The translations under genes and the position numbers were made by a program. The notes under the pieces are model-generated. The model was not told the DNA's origin, did not search any database, and saw nothing but the letters and a program-made list of their open reading frames with translations. A DNA stretch of 64,000 bases from Capsicum annuum (lineage: Eukaryota > Streptophyta > Magnoliopsida > Solanales > Solanaceae), in NCBI RefSeq assembly GCF_002878395.1, contig NC_061120.1:120155781-120219780 (forward strand), given 5' to 3'. Shown here piece after piece: positions 1 through 10,515 of the stretch; the first letter of the stretch is position 1; the number at the start of each line of letters is the position of its first letter.

Positions 1-119
1 TTTATTATGAGTGACATTATTCTGGAGAATCTTTCTTTCCATCTGAAAAAGAAGTTTCTCTAAGATGGCATGATATACTTCTAGAATGAGCCATACATTA
101 TTCAGACATTGTGCTGACA

Positions 120-885
120 ACATTATCAGAAGGTGCATCTAGAAGTTGATATGCTAAGTATCTTGGAAGCTTTCCATGCTTCCCCAGTTTAGGAACATCA
201 TGTAAGTAATAGTACGATGAGAAAGGAATTGTGGCCAAATTTTTTTAAAGATGTGTATGAGTTTGTGAAGACATACGACCAATTCCAAAGGCAAGGTTCA
301 ATCTCAAAACATCATGAAATGCCCATGTCAAATATGATAGAGGTTAAATTGTTTGATGTCTGGGGCATCAGCTTCATGGGACTATATGTAAGCTCTTACG
401 ACCACAAATACATCCTTGTAGCTGTGGACTATGAGTCCAAATAGGTTGAGGCTGTTGCTTTAGCTGCCAACAAAGGAAAAAAGGTGGTTACATTCTTGAA
501 GAAGAACATCTTGTCCCTCTTTGGGGTACCACTAACAATCATAAGTGATTGGGGCTCTTATTTTTGCAACAAGGTATTTAGGGAAGAATTGGTGAAATAT
601 AGTGTAAAGTAACATAAGTCGGCCACTCCATATCACCCATAAACTAGTGGGCAAGTGGAGGTCTTAAGCTAGGAAATCAAAGCAATCTTGGCCAAGATAG
701 TGAATGCAAGCAGAAACAACTGGTCTCCAAAACTCGATGATGCCTTATGGGCATATCAAACAACTTTTAATACACCCATTGGGATGTCACCCTACCAACT
801 AGCTTATGGAAAAGCATTTTATCTTTTGATTGAGATGGAACATAAATCTTTGTGGGCGCTCAAGCAATTGAACATGGACTAGAAA
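120..885 (+). pseudogene. Integrase relic of an Athila/Tat-type Ty3/gypsy element
   Basis: This is the integrase end of a Ty3/gypsy pol gene, the enzyme that inserts element cDNA into the chromosome. Around 120-205 the frame reads EVDMLSILEAFHASPV, the usual block before the zinc-binding domain. The core follows: FMG then YILVAVDYESK (to 444), GVPLTIISDWGSYF (about 520-565), TPYHP (about 627) and [19 protein letters not shown] with [25 protein letters not shown] near 720-880. The [12 protein letters not shown] ending is characteristic of the Athila/Tat branch. The core aspartate appears as SDWGS where SDxGS/T is expected, so that residue is kept. Stops occur at 442-444, near 610, 642 and 669, and the frame ends at a stop at 880-882, just where the C-terminal region should continue. 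Dead copy. The PF20167-like relic downstream suggests both belong to one element, as in E and H. Confidence 0.85.
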
Positions 886-914
886 AAAGGCGGCTGAATT
901 GAGGTTTGGAAAAA

Positions 915-994
915 AGAGTAGTGACAAGAAAATAGGGTTTCCAGCCTTTTTTTTAAGAGAGTAGTGACAAAAAATTGGGTTTCCAACCTCTATT
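915..994 (+). repeat. Diverged tandem duplication, unit about 43 bp
   Basis: Two copies of a unit beginning AGAGTAGTGACAA and ending GGGTTTCCA(A/G)CCT lie head to tail, starting near 915 and 958. The first carries a T run at its end. It sits immediately after the broken integrase frame and probably arose by slippage in non-coding sequence. Confidence 0.75.
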
Positions 995-1439
995 TCATAC
1001 GTTAATGCCCTAATAGGATTAACAACTTAGAGATTTTGTATAATTGTGTAAACTCTTTTGACTCCGATCGAACTAAAGTGAATTAGTTCTTGATGTTTGA
1101 GAAATGCTTGGATTAAGTTATTAAATACGTTTCTCTATAAGTACAATGCATGTATGAATTCTTAACACCCATCGTTAGAAAGTATTGAAAACTACAAGGT
1201 GGACATAACCCTAGCTTGCTATTTTTCTGAAGTCAAATACTACTAGATATATCTCATTTTGTTTAAACTGAAACTATAAATTTGTGAACTAAATCAAACT
1301 CTTATTTTTGTTTAATGAAAATAAATGATTAAAAGTCAACTAATTTGCATACAACTTAATTAACACCATATTCACTGTGGGATTCAACCCTAACCTAGTT
1401 GGGATATATATTTGATAACGACCGCTTACACTCTTGTAA
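995..1439. other. No recognisable feature
   Basis: AT-rich sequence between the integrase relic and the PF20167-like relic. I see no frame, repeat or motif I can name. By position it would be the inter-gene spacer of the same Athila/Tat-type element. Confidence 0.5.
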
Positions 1440-2003
1440 AAGAGTTGTAATTTGGGCATATCAGATGCTGACACGGAGCAATTCCATGCAATATCAAGCG
1501 ATCCAGGGACCTGGATGGAGAATATTCTATGTCCTAACAAAGAGATTCCCTTGGCCACCACCAAGAAAGATATTTTGATGAATGATTTCATAGCTGAGGC
1601 CAGGGTTTAGCTGAATATCATTTATAGAAGAGTATCTCCATGCACTCACATGACCATTATCACAGACTTACAAGCTCGGATGGTGGCTTGTATCCTATCT
1701 GGTATTACACTCAATGTGGGCGAGATTGTGCTCTTAGAGTGGAGGTACTTCAAGAATTATGGAGGTACACATCTTCTCTTCCCTTCCGGTATCATAGAGC
1801 TATACTGGAGGGGGCATGTGGAGGATTATGCTACTGATACCTGGGTTCTCCCAGGCCCCCACATCTTTCTACATAAATTTAGGGGTAAGGGTGCCCCTAG
1901 TCAGAGCAAGAAAAGGAAGGTAGACACAGGAAAGTCAACCCAGGAGGACACAAACTCTTGTAGACCTTCATCAGCCAACCCTTTCGATGACATCTTAGGT
2001 TAG
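1440..2003 (+). pseudogene. PF20167-like putative plant transposon protein relic
   Basis: Fragment of the protein family called putative plant transposon protein (PF20167-like); its biochemical role is not known. The recognisable core runs from about 1590: F(I)AEARV, stop, LNIIYRRVSPCTHMT, then IITDLQARMVACILSG, then ITLNVGEIVL, which matches the order seen in the better copies (RL.P, a hydrophobic helix, then a V/F-G-E-I segment). The longest open stretch is 1650-2003 (117 aa) and ends in a basic, Ser/Lys-rich tail (SQSKKRKVDTGKS). The N-terminal half is missing and there is one stop upstream of 1650. It lies about 560 bp after an Athila-type integrase on the same strand, the same order inferred for E (22784-25238). 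Family match is by eye. Confidence 0.65.
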
Positions 2004-2289
2004 ATGTGGATGGTTAGGGAGCAATTGTATAAATTTCCCCAAGGACCGTGAGAGTCCTCCACTACTCGCCACTCATATATATCCTAGTCAAATTATGTGA
2101 TATATAGAGAGGAGCATATTATATATCTATGCCAATAAAGGGAACTGAGTTTAGCATGCCATTAAAACCTTTACGTAGTCTATGTAGCTTTGCCATTCTA
2201 AACCAGCCATAGGCTATATGGGGTCAGCTCCCCTAGCTGAAAGGGCCCCAGTATGTGAATCCATATGACTAGGGAAGAAAACTTAGGAT

Positions 2290-3769
2290 GATTAGTACAT
2301 TCCCCAAATATAAAGTGTGACATCATGCACACCTTCACTTGGACCAAATCCCACATCGACAAATATGATTTTTCAATTTTGACCCCTCGGGACCTCTACT
2401 ATCCATGGTTTTGCTACACACCTTGCCATTATTGCCCAATTAAAACCATTACCAAGAAACCAACCAATCCATTAACCATTTATTAACCAAGTACATTAGT
2501 AGTGGTAACGTTATAACGACTATACTTGCAAGTTTTGTCAATCACCAACCACATAGATTTAAGGAATTCCATGTACCCTTCATGGTTTCTAATTAACCAA
2601 AAACATGGCCACCAAGGCCTTTCCAATCCATTTAAATCTATTTAAACCATCCATATCATTTAGGGTTCCATTACAGAGTTTAAACTATGCATAAGTTCCA
2701 TTGAAAAATCAATATTATAGTAGAAACATTGTTAAAGGCATTTATCAAGCACATTTGGGGCATAGTATTTTCAAAACCAAAGTCCATTACCAAAGAACCA
2801 TTAACATGCAACAAATTATCCAAAACCACCATTAATACATATAAAATCATAATTAAAACATGGGAAAACCATAACCAAGCAGTTATGACTAAAACTCCCA
2901 AATCATATTTGAAAACCTAAAATCATACAACATTCAAATCATAAAAACATTGTATAAAACTATGCTTTTGATTGGAACTAACAATGAGGGAAGAGAACAT
3001 GCCTTAATTGACAAAGTAGATGGATATAAACCACCAACAAGATCCCCAATTTAGTCCTTTAGTTGAAACTCTATATTCCTTGCCCAAAAGCTATTGATAT
3101 AATTATAGAGTGTTTGTTTAGGAAGAGTTTCTAAGTGTTAATGAATAGAATAATAATATAAATATCCTCATAAGTAAGTTAGAAGTCGTGGGGACTTATT
3201 GGGGTAAGTGGGGAAATGTTCGAAATACCCCCACTTAAGTTGCACAAAAATCCCATCACAGGGGTACGAATGACCCTCACGAGTTGTACCCTTTGATATG
3301 AGTGGTACCCACCACTCATATCCTAAGCCTTAAAACTTGGACCAAAAAATGTCTGGTATATGACTTATCCTATCTAAGTGGTATTGATGGGATATAATCC
3401 ATAACCTTTACCCATATCCCTGGTAATATAGAATCACAAAAACTTTAAACACTGTCCACTATACGAGTCCCTAGTATGACTTGTACCCCGGCTTATGGCT
3501 CCTGGTGCGCCACTCGTACTCAGATACAACTTAAGTTACCAAATCTAAGGTTAAGTGAAGGAACCAAATAATCCATATCCAAACACACAACTCGTACCAC
3601 TAAGTCGTACCCTACCCAATACCAAAATCCATCCCACAACCAACACTGGTCAATATATGATTGGGCCATACTATTTATACCCCAACATACGTCTCCTACC
3701 CATTAGTCATATTGGGTCCATAGACTAGAATTCTAGGAAATTTTCTATGGTACAGAAACTAGGGTGTTT
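2290..3769 (-). mobile_element. LTR-like block, minus strand, boundaries uncertain
   Basis: Read on the minus strand it starts TGAAACACCC at 3769, like many plant gypsy LTRs. It contains a CAATTAAGGCATG block near 3005 that resembles CAATTAAGGTATG in the B LTRs. A family-specific word, variants of ACGAGT(C/T)GTACC, recurs between about 3275 and 3615. A TATTTATA string is at about 3675. I cannot see its far end or a partner LTR. The 2004-2290 stretch has nothing I can name and may be part of the same block. Confidence 0.35.
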
Positions 3770-3809
3770 CATCGGGAATAATTGCTATCTTAAGACATAA
3801 CGAGGCTTG

Positions 3810-5006
3810 ATTAGCATCTTGTATTGGGATTTGACACCTTAGTCTACTTTAGGATAGAACATGCCTTAGAATGGAATTTTGGGGTTATAAGTGGGCCCCT
3901 ATAGTCCACCTTAAGCCAAGATATCTATTAGTTACTTATAGACTCAATGGGCCTTTACACTTTATTTTAATTATATTCTTAGGCCCAAGGTGTCCTTAGG
4001 CATATGATGGTTTATCTGAGATTTGTGTTGGGAGATTTTAATATTAATTCAAGTTCAACAATTTATGATATTTAGATTGATATAATTTTGGCATCTACAA
4101 TAATTTTTACATCCTATTAAAGTTTGGTACTCATAATATTAGTTTTGGTTAAGTTCTAAAATATGAGACACTATTTTCGATTCAAGTTTGGTATTGAGAG
4201 ATTATATATGATGATTATGAGATCGATTTGATTTTGGTTCTTATAACAGGGAAAGAACCATGGATATGATTTTTATATATATATAGTTGGTGTCATTACA
4301 ATTATTACCCCTTTTTGATTGCATACACCAAGCTTATGGGGGCATGCATTGGGTTATTTACTTTGTATGGGTCTTTTAGGCTTATGGAGGTCCAGTTATG
4401 TTAGAGATAGATATGTTATCTTTTTTATCATTATTGTGGTTTTTTACTTTCAGTATTTGGAGTATTATTCTAGGTTTTCCCCTTCCCCTTGACTTAGCTT
4501 ATTTATCTCACGTTTTATTGTATTTATATTATGATTTAGCTTAGTTAGCCGATGATGCCTACTGAATACCCATAGATTTGCTACTCTTACTAAAATTATA
4601 TAACTTTTTGGTGAAGACCATTGACACTATGATCATTCTAGTTAGAGTTTGGAGATAGGTAAGCTCTCAAAGCCAAAGTTGACCTTTTCTCTATCTTCTA
4701 TTTCTGAATAGTCTTTCTGTATTGAGACTGTTGTATATTGACTTTGATAGTATTCATATTATTTTAATTAGAGGCTCTTGTATTGATCTTACTAGGTTGT
4801 GGAAGGATATTTCTCCTCTCTTTATTTCTCTTTGGTTAGGTTATTATTTTTATGATTTATGGCTTGTAATTCATTTACTTGCATATTTTTGGTATTTATG
4901 CTTTTCAACCATTTATACCTTTACTTGTAGTTTTGGAATATGGTTTGTCTTACTTACTAGTGGAGTAAAGTAGGTGCCATCATGACTCAAAAAATTGAGT
5001 CATGAC
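3810..5006 (+). mobile_element. LTR fragment of the D family (3' part)
   Basis: Diverged match to the 3' half of the D LTR at about 14200-15351. Shared landmarks in the same order: GTGGGCCCCT near 3890, GGGTTATTTACTTT near 4350, CTTAGCTTATTTATCT near 4493, ATGATTTAGCT near 4530, the A/G-rich GATGCCTACTGAATACC near 4552, and the end AAAGTAGGTGCCATCA then GTCATGACA at 5006. No primer-binding site or internal region follows, so this is a solo or truncated LTR; it abuts the copia relic. Confidence 0.6.
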
Positions 5007-5009
5007 ATC

Positions 5010-5395
5010 CTTCCTGTTATGTAATCTAAAAACCTTGACACAAACATCTAACTAGTTATTTATTCTAAGAAAGAAATCTTTCAACACTATAATCACCTCC
5101 GATTTAGAATGAATTTATAAGCCCTGAGTGTATCTACTGAAGTTATCTACTATAATGAAAAAATACAGTTTTTTTTATCAAGTGTAGGAACCTTGAAAGG
5201 CCTCCATAAATCTGCATGCACGAATTAAATTATTCCACCAGTCTTAGTAGTACTATTAGGGAACTTTATCCCACTCTTGGTCAGTGGACAAAATGCACAA
5301 TATTCTTATGAGCCTTTACTTATTTTCCCTTCTAGAGAGGGTATGTGTTGCATCATAGAGGTTGAGAGATTTCCTTGTCTCAAGTTCCACAATGT
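5010..5395 (-). pseudogene. Ty1/copia gag-pre-integrase and integrase relic
   Basis: On the minus strand, starting near 5395, the frame reads LRQGNLSTSMMQHI (gag-pre-integrase domain, normally LxLGH), then CAFCPLTKSGIKFPN (C..C of the zinc-binding region) and HADLWRPFKVPT (start of the integrase core, normally H.D.WGP). This order is diagnostic of copia elements. Several stops are present and the core stops short, near 5010, where a D-family LTR fragment begins. The gag end of apparently the same element is at 7860-7990; the LINE lies between them. Confidence 0.75.
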
Positions 5396-5419
5396 GAAAT
5401 ACCTTGCTTACTTTTTATG

Positions 5420-6290
5420 AATCTGAGGTGCTCCAAATTTTCAAGCAATGTTATGGTAACAAAGCACCAGGACCAAATGGTTTTATAATGCAATTCTTTA
5501 AGGAATGTTGGAGTATATTGAAGGATGATTTGATGCTCACTATCCAAAACTTTCATTAAAATGAAATCTTTGAAAAATCATTCAACTCTACCTTTATAGT
5601 ATTAATTTCAAGGAAACCAGGATTGAAAAAACTCAAAGATTGTAGTCCAATCAACTTGATAGGAGGAGCCTACAAGATCATCTCTAGACTTCTCAGTGAG
5701 TGGATGAAGTCTGTTATGGGTAAACTTTTTGATGAACATCAAATGTCCTTCATATAAGGTACATAAATTCTAGATGCGATTCTACTGGCGAATGAGTTGT
5801 TGGATTCTAGAGTGAGACAAAAGACCCCATGAATTCTTTGTAAATTGGATATCGAGAAGGCCTATGAACATTTCAACTACCCCTTTGTTCTCAAAGTCCT
5901 CGCTAACATGTGGTTTGGAACTAAGTGGATAAATTGGATAAGATTTTCCTTATGTAGTTTAACATTTTCTCTCAACAACAATGGAAACACTAAAGGATTT
6001 TTGCAATCATAGAGGGGATTGAGACTTGGTGATCCCATATCACCTTTTTTGTTTCTTCTATCCATTGAGGGTTTAAATCAAATACTCAATAGAGCTAAAG
6101 AAAATGGATAGATTAGGGGCTTTTATGCACAAAGAAATAGGGGAGGTGCTAAGGAAATCACACAGGTACTATATGTTGATGATTTACTAGTTTTTTTTTG
6201 TGTAGATATAGCTCAGATCAGAAATCTAAGAGCCATTCTAACCATATTTGAAGGTATCTCTAGACTATAATTAACTTGTATAATAACTCC
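5420..6290 (+). pseudogene. LINE reverse transcriptase domain
   Basis: The enzyme copies LINE RNA into DNA at the target site. Motifs in order: NKAPGPNGF (about 5460), SRKPGLKKLKDCSPINL (about 5608-5660), YKIISRLLSEW (about 5670), LCKLDIEKAYE (about 5838), [13 protein letters not shown] (about 6017-6055) and the catalytic box YVDDLLVFF (about 6174-6200). The YVDD aspartates are both kept. Stops interrupt the frame at about 5560, 5756, 5764, 5830, 6011 and 6108, so it cannot be translated. The order and spacing fit the L1-clade RVT_1 domain. Confidence 0.85.
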
Positions 6291-7680
6291 ATCTTTCTGA
6301 TTAACTAGGTAGACAACTTGCATCTATTAGTTAAAAATGTAGGCTTCCAAATAGCTTCGCTATATACCAATATCTAGGAATGTCTATTGGATAAAACACA
6401 AAGAGGCTTCAAATCTAGAGTAAAGTTATATAGAGATATGAAAAAAAGTTAGCTAGGAGGAAGAGCAATATCTGTTTTTTGGGGGGAGGGGTAGGTAGAC
6501 ACGTAAAGTCTATGATGGTTTCCATCCCTACTTATATGATGAGTTTATTCCCAATACCTAAGAACATCTTAAAGAATACCAACAGGCATAGAAGGAATTT
6601 CTTATGGCAAGAAAACAAGGATAAAATGAGTTATAACTTGGTAAAATGGGACTTCCTGACCTTTAATTAGAGTTAAGGGTACTTGGGTGTTAAAAATCAT
6701 AACATTCATAATGATTCTCTATTGCAGAATTGGCTCTAGAGATTTTGTACTATGGAAGTGGCTCTACAGAGAAAATTCATTGCAAAGAAATATTGATTAC
6801 TAACTTAATGGACAATAGAGGAGGTCATAGGTAGTTTTGACTGTAGTGTTTAGAAATCCATCCAAAGTTTATGGACTCACTTCTTTACCAGTATCTCCTT
6901 TAAAGTGGGAGATGGAGTGAAAACTAATTTCTAGAATGAACAATGGATATGTGAGGATAATCTAAGAAACATGTTTCCTTAAGTAAACTTTTTTCCATAG
7001 CACAAGTGTGAGTCCTCAAGGATAGAAGCTAGTATTAAGGAGAGACATAAATGATTGGGAGGTTGCTGATATTGCTAGTCTTTTGCACATATTAAATTAT
7101 AATCAGGGATTATTAATGGAAGGGATAAACCAGTATGGCAGTTACATAGCAAAGGGAATTTCACTCTTAAATCATGCTACTAGGGGAGAAACATAACCTT
7201 TTCCCTACAATTAAATGGCCTTGGGAGCAATTATGAAAAGTTAGTAATGCACTAAAATTTTCTTGCTTTAGTTGGTTGGTGGATAGAATAAATTATCTTA
7301 CCCATTAAGCGCTACAGGGAAAAGGAAAGGTTTGTAGATTTCTCAAGATGTTTTTTGTGTGATCAAGATTTTGAAGGTTAATAGAAATCTATTCTTACAC
7401 TGTAGAACAATTATAAACCTCTGAAATATGATCTTCTGTATCCTAGGGTATGTTAGGTAATACCAAGTCCTACCTTTGAGTTCCTTAACTGCTAGAAAGA
7501 AATTGGCAAGAAAGGATATGATGAATACTAGTAGATAACCATTCTAGTATGTGTTTGGTAGACTTTATGGACAGAAAGAAATGCAAGATATTTTGAAGGT
7601 AAAATCAGTATTATACAGAAGATCCGAAGTAATTGCCTAAGTTTATTATGTAAACAATAATTAAGGTTGGGAGGGGGGAC
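6291..7680 (+). pseudogene. LINE ORF2 C-terminal region with zf-RVT-like segment
   Basis: Continuation of the LINE ORF2 after the catalytic box. An open stretch at 6479-6670 reads YMMSLFPIPKNI and RRNFLWQENKDKMS, matching the usual post-RT block of plant LINEs (FLW then KWD). Further on are SLWTHFFTSISFKVGDG near 6870-6910 and, near 7320-7400, a segment with CFLCDQDFEG and LFLHC typical of the zf-RVT domain (C..C then H.C). Multiple stops and at least one frameshift near 6475. Function of this domain in nucleic-acid binding is from the family, not shown here. Confidence 0.65.
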
Positions 7681-7859
7681 AATAACACTTGTTTATTTCA
7701 TAAGGTAACTTTTAAAATCTTTTATATTTTTAGAGTCCCCTATGGGGATATCCCACATAGCATGTGGATTGTAAAATTCACATTTATCATTTTTTGGATG
7801 ATGAGATTTTTGTGAATACGTAAGTTAGCCTTGATTCAAAAAAAAGAAACATGATTAGC

Positions 7860-7990
7860 ATATTGTTTAAACATATATCACTGCATCTTCTTCTTTATTA
7901 ACTACTTTGTAAGTTCTCCTTTATGTAGTTTCTCGAACATTTACCATCAATGAACGCTATTGTGTTCCTCTCAAGCAGCGCTATCTTCGT
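7860..7990 (-). pseudogene. Ty1/copia gag N-terminal relic
   Basis: On the minus strand from about 7988 the frame reads NYTLCSISTKIALLE then NTIAFIDGKCSRNYIKGEL, matching the copia gag block (NY..W..SM..AL...K..FIDG). Stops follow. It is on the same strand as the copia integrase piece at 5010-5395 and probably part of the same element, split by the LINE and by loss of sequence. Confidence 0.65.
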
Positions 7991-8255
7991 CGAAATGCTA
8001 CAAAGAGTATAGTTCTTTGGTCTTATCAATTTTATTCCAATTAGCATAATTCCTAGTATATCTAATGATTTTAGATTGATAATACTCCATTACACCTATA
8101 AAAATATGTACACGGTAGTTAACAATGTAATTACCCAACTGTAGAGTCAAGGTTTATCCCATGAGGAACAATATGACAAGCGATTGAGAAAATAAGGAAT
8201 AAAAGTAACTCACTCTAATACAAATAAAAGATACAAGTGGTTTTTTTGGGGAAGA
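7991..8255. other. No recognisable feature
   Basis: AT-rich flank of element F. Probably more of the copia relic, 5' of gag, but I see no motif that shows it. Confidence 0.4.
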
Positions 8256-8260
8256 AAAGG

Positions 8261-9168
8261 TGATACAATAGAAACTTAGAAATACCAAAATCAGTCCAAA
8301 CACTCCACAAATTTGAAGAAAACCGTTAGCCCTTTTGGAGACCAAGTCTTGGATTCCCAAGAACACAATAACAAGAAGAGAACAAGGTGTTTATTACTCC
8401 AAATCAGCCAACCCAAAATATTGTACAACACAAGATGGTGAACAAGATAACAATAACAACAATGCCATAACAATAAGAACACCTCACGGGTTGGAGTACA
8501 AGAACAAAAAACAAACAATTACAACATAAACAAAAAGGGATAGATAGTTATACAAGTGAAGGTATAATCTTAAGAATCCAAGAATTTGGTGGACTCTTGG
8601 ACCTTTAACATTACACACGACAAACACCTAACTCCTACGTTGACACTAGAGGAACGCTACCCCCTCTAAACACGAACGTATCAATCCAACATTGCAACAT
8701 AAATGATATCCACACTTGGAAGCCCTAGTTACGGGTGGGATGTGGCCTTTCCAAGCCCTATTCTAAGGTGATACACTCTCAAGAGAGAGACTTAGGTGTC
8801 ACAAGTATTTCATGTCTTACATCAATAAACAACTAAATAGTAAAAGCCCTAATACTAAACTATATATAGTCTTATTACAATTGAAGGAAAAAAAGACCAA
8901 AACACCCTTAATGAAAGGTGGGCACCGATGGAGTGTAAATTGGGCATGTGAAATCTCTAAATTAATGGGGGTTCTATTCAAAGAAACAAGGCCGTGGTTC
9001 TTCAAACATCCCCAAGACACCTTCCAGACAAGGCTTTCCCTCATGGAATGCTCGAAATGGCCTCTTCATGCATGCTTTCTTCCCCTCAATGTGACCACAA
9101 CCGAATCCTTCGCGTGTTGGCCTCGAATGTTGTCTTCCACATCTAGGATGGCCATTTGGCTTGTATCA
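8261..9168 (-). repeat. Element F 3' LTR
   Basis: Downstream LTR of F in its minus-strand reading. Partner of 11666-12579, with which it shares long stretches, for example ACACTCTCAAGAGAGAGACTT. A TATA-like CTATATATAG lies near 8860. The antisense 123-aa plus-strand frame at 8812-9183 is not considered real. Confidence 0.9.
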
Positions 9169-9741
9169 TCCTCCCCTTTTTGAAAATGATTCGACCTCAA
9201 ACTTACACCTTGCAAGAATAAAGAAAGGGTAAAGAAGCGCAAAATCCTTATGGAATGAGGGTTAGGGTTAGTACAACAAACAATATCATCATGCCAAGGT
9301 GGTACACACTTGAGATATAACCAAACATCCTTTGTTTTAATCAAGAGAAACATAGTAAAAATATTACAAAGGAGTTGGCTAAGGGAATGACCAAGAGGTA
9401 AGGAAGCCACCGTGGTCGTAATGACATCACTAGATATAGAAGGTAAGATTACCTTTATCCTAGAAACCATAAGACACAATTGCTTCTCTTTACCCTTGAT
9501 ATCAAAGATTCTCCCAAGAGTCCCACAAGATACTTCAAATTGTCTAACCCTATAAAGGTGACAAGAAGCCTTGAACATCCTTGGACTCTTCCACAAACAA
9601 GAGTACAACTTGGCATCCATAAGTTGCAGTTCACATTACTTAAGTACAAGTGTGTCAAAGGGGTCACAATTCAATTCATCATAAATATTAAGTAAGTCAT
9701 CACCACATTTATTAAGCAAGGGCGGGGTGTCATGCAAAGTA
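9066..9741 (-). pseudogene. Element F protein, broken C-terminal half
   Basis: Continuation of the 257-aa frame after a shift at a run of six A (minus strand, about 9760). In the shifted frame it reads CDTLHDTPPLLNKCGDDLL, then an in-frame stop near 9635, then an open stretch from 9620 that includes YSCLWKSPRMFKASCHL and RQFEVSCGTLGRIFDI. It is rich in Cys, His and aromatic residues. Just before the polypurine tract comes RSNHFQKGEDD, which resembles the C-terminal ending of some Ty3/gypsy polyproteins. The frame runs on into the LTR by chance and stops at 9066. I do not recognise a domain. Restored, the protein would be near 480 residues, with only two lesions. Confidence 0.6.
9169..9181 (-). 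promoter_or_regulatory. Element F polypurine tract
   Basis: Minus-strand AAAAAGGGGAGGA directly before the 3' LTR start TGATACAAGCC; the expected primer for plus-strand DNA synthesis. Confidence 0.8.
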
Positions 9742-10515
9742 TCACAATGGAACTTGTTTTTTCAAGGAATAGTCACAATTCGGGTTTACCAAGAAATCAA
9801 GCAAACCAAGGTCATCTTCACTCGATTGATTATTCCTTCCCAAGACTACACATTCACTACCCTTAAGAGTACTCTCATCTTCCAAGAAGAGATTTCCATC
9901 GTGAGAAGGAATGTTGTCACACCTTAATGGGTTAACATATAGGTTATAGCCCTTAAGAAAAGATATACTAGCATCCTCACCACTAGGTTCATTAGGAATG
10001 ATTGTACCACCTTCAAACAAGATATTATACCTAAAGAGAGTGAGATCTATCCCACAGACAGATTTGAAACTCTTATTCTCTAAGGGATCATTTCCAAGTT
10101 TCAAAGTGGTTTTAAACACATGATAATCCCTTTGAGCCAAGCAAACATCATAATCTTTATCCAAGAACAAGCTCACGGGTTCACTCCTAAAATTGTCAAG
10201 GGTATCACTACGGGAAGGCTCATGTAACTCCTTAGGCAAACTACCAACCACACCCACTTGGCTACTACTAGCCATATCACGATATTCCAAGTTCATAGGA
10301 GTGTAGGGGAGATAGTTTTTACCTTTTTTCTCACATGAGCTACTTGTTTCATCTTGATGTTTGTTCGGGTAGCCCACTTGCTCCCTTGGAACTCCCATAT
10401 GGTCCAACATTTCATTTATCACTTCCCATTGATGGGCCATGTCTTTACGTTTAGCCAAAATAACACTTGTGGCGTCATTGCCCAAGGTTTGAGAGGTTGA
10501 AGCCGTGGGTTCCAT
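9742..10515 (-). CDS. Element F uncharacterised protein, 257 aa open frame
   Basis: The longest open frame in the window, uninterrupted from MEPTASTSQT to a stop at 9742. I do not recognise it. It begins with a Ser/Thr-rich stretch, then a short amphipathic segment (KRKDMAHQWEVINEMLDHM, about residues 23-41), a Ser/Lys linker, and an acidic half with GEDASISFLKGYNLYVNPL, GNLFLEDESTL and SSEDDLGLLDFL. No zinc knuckle, no protease or polymerase motif. The only large frame of an LTR element with intact target duplication, so a gag-like or structural role is possible but only inferred from position. It ends soon after a run of six A; the conserved-looking continuation is in another frame (9066-9741). 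The start is the first Met after the long leader and lies about 1.15 kb inside the primer-binding site. Confidence 0.65.
   Translation of the reverse strand: MEPTASTSQTLGNDATSVILAKRKDMAHQWEVINEMLDHMGVPREQVGYPNKHQDETSSSCEKKGKNYLPYTPMNLEYRDMASSSQVGVVGSLPKELHEPSRSDTLDNFRSEPVSLFLDKDYDVCLAQRDYHVFKTTLKLGNDPLENKSFKSVCGIDLTLFRYNILFEGGTIIPNEPSGEDASISFLKGYNLYVNPLRCDNIPSHDGNLFLEDESTLKGSECVVLGRNNQSSEDDLGLLDFLVNPNCDYSLKKQVPL

Larger units (their letters stand above)
5400..7850 (+). mobile_element. 5'-truncated L1-type LINE
   Basis: Non-LTR retrotransposon lacking its ORF1 and endonuclease. It contains the reverse transcriptase (about 5420-6290) and the C-terminal region with a zf-RVT-like segment (to about 7680), then a 3' tail and a short A-rich run at 7838-7848. 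It lies inside a copia relic in the opposite orientation: copia integrase on the left, copia gag on the right. The 5' limit is placed where copia similarity ends; I could not find a clear target-site duplication. Confidence 0.75.

Noticed and set aside
2729..2920. Overlapping 63-73 aa frames on both strands
   Set aside because: AT-rich LTR-like sequence, no family motif, no support from a homologous copy.
4722..4973. 83-aa hydrophobic frame resembling a membrane protein
   Set aside because: T-rich LTR sequence gives Phe/Leu/Tyr codons; the homologous LTR at 12733-15351 does not keep it.
8812..9183. 123-aa plus-strand frame near the end of the F LTR
   Set aside because: Lies almost wholly in the LTR, antisense to the element, and no similar frame is kept in the partner LTR.
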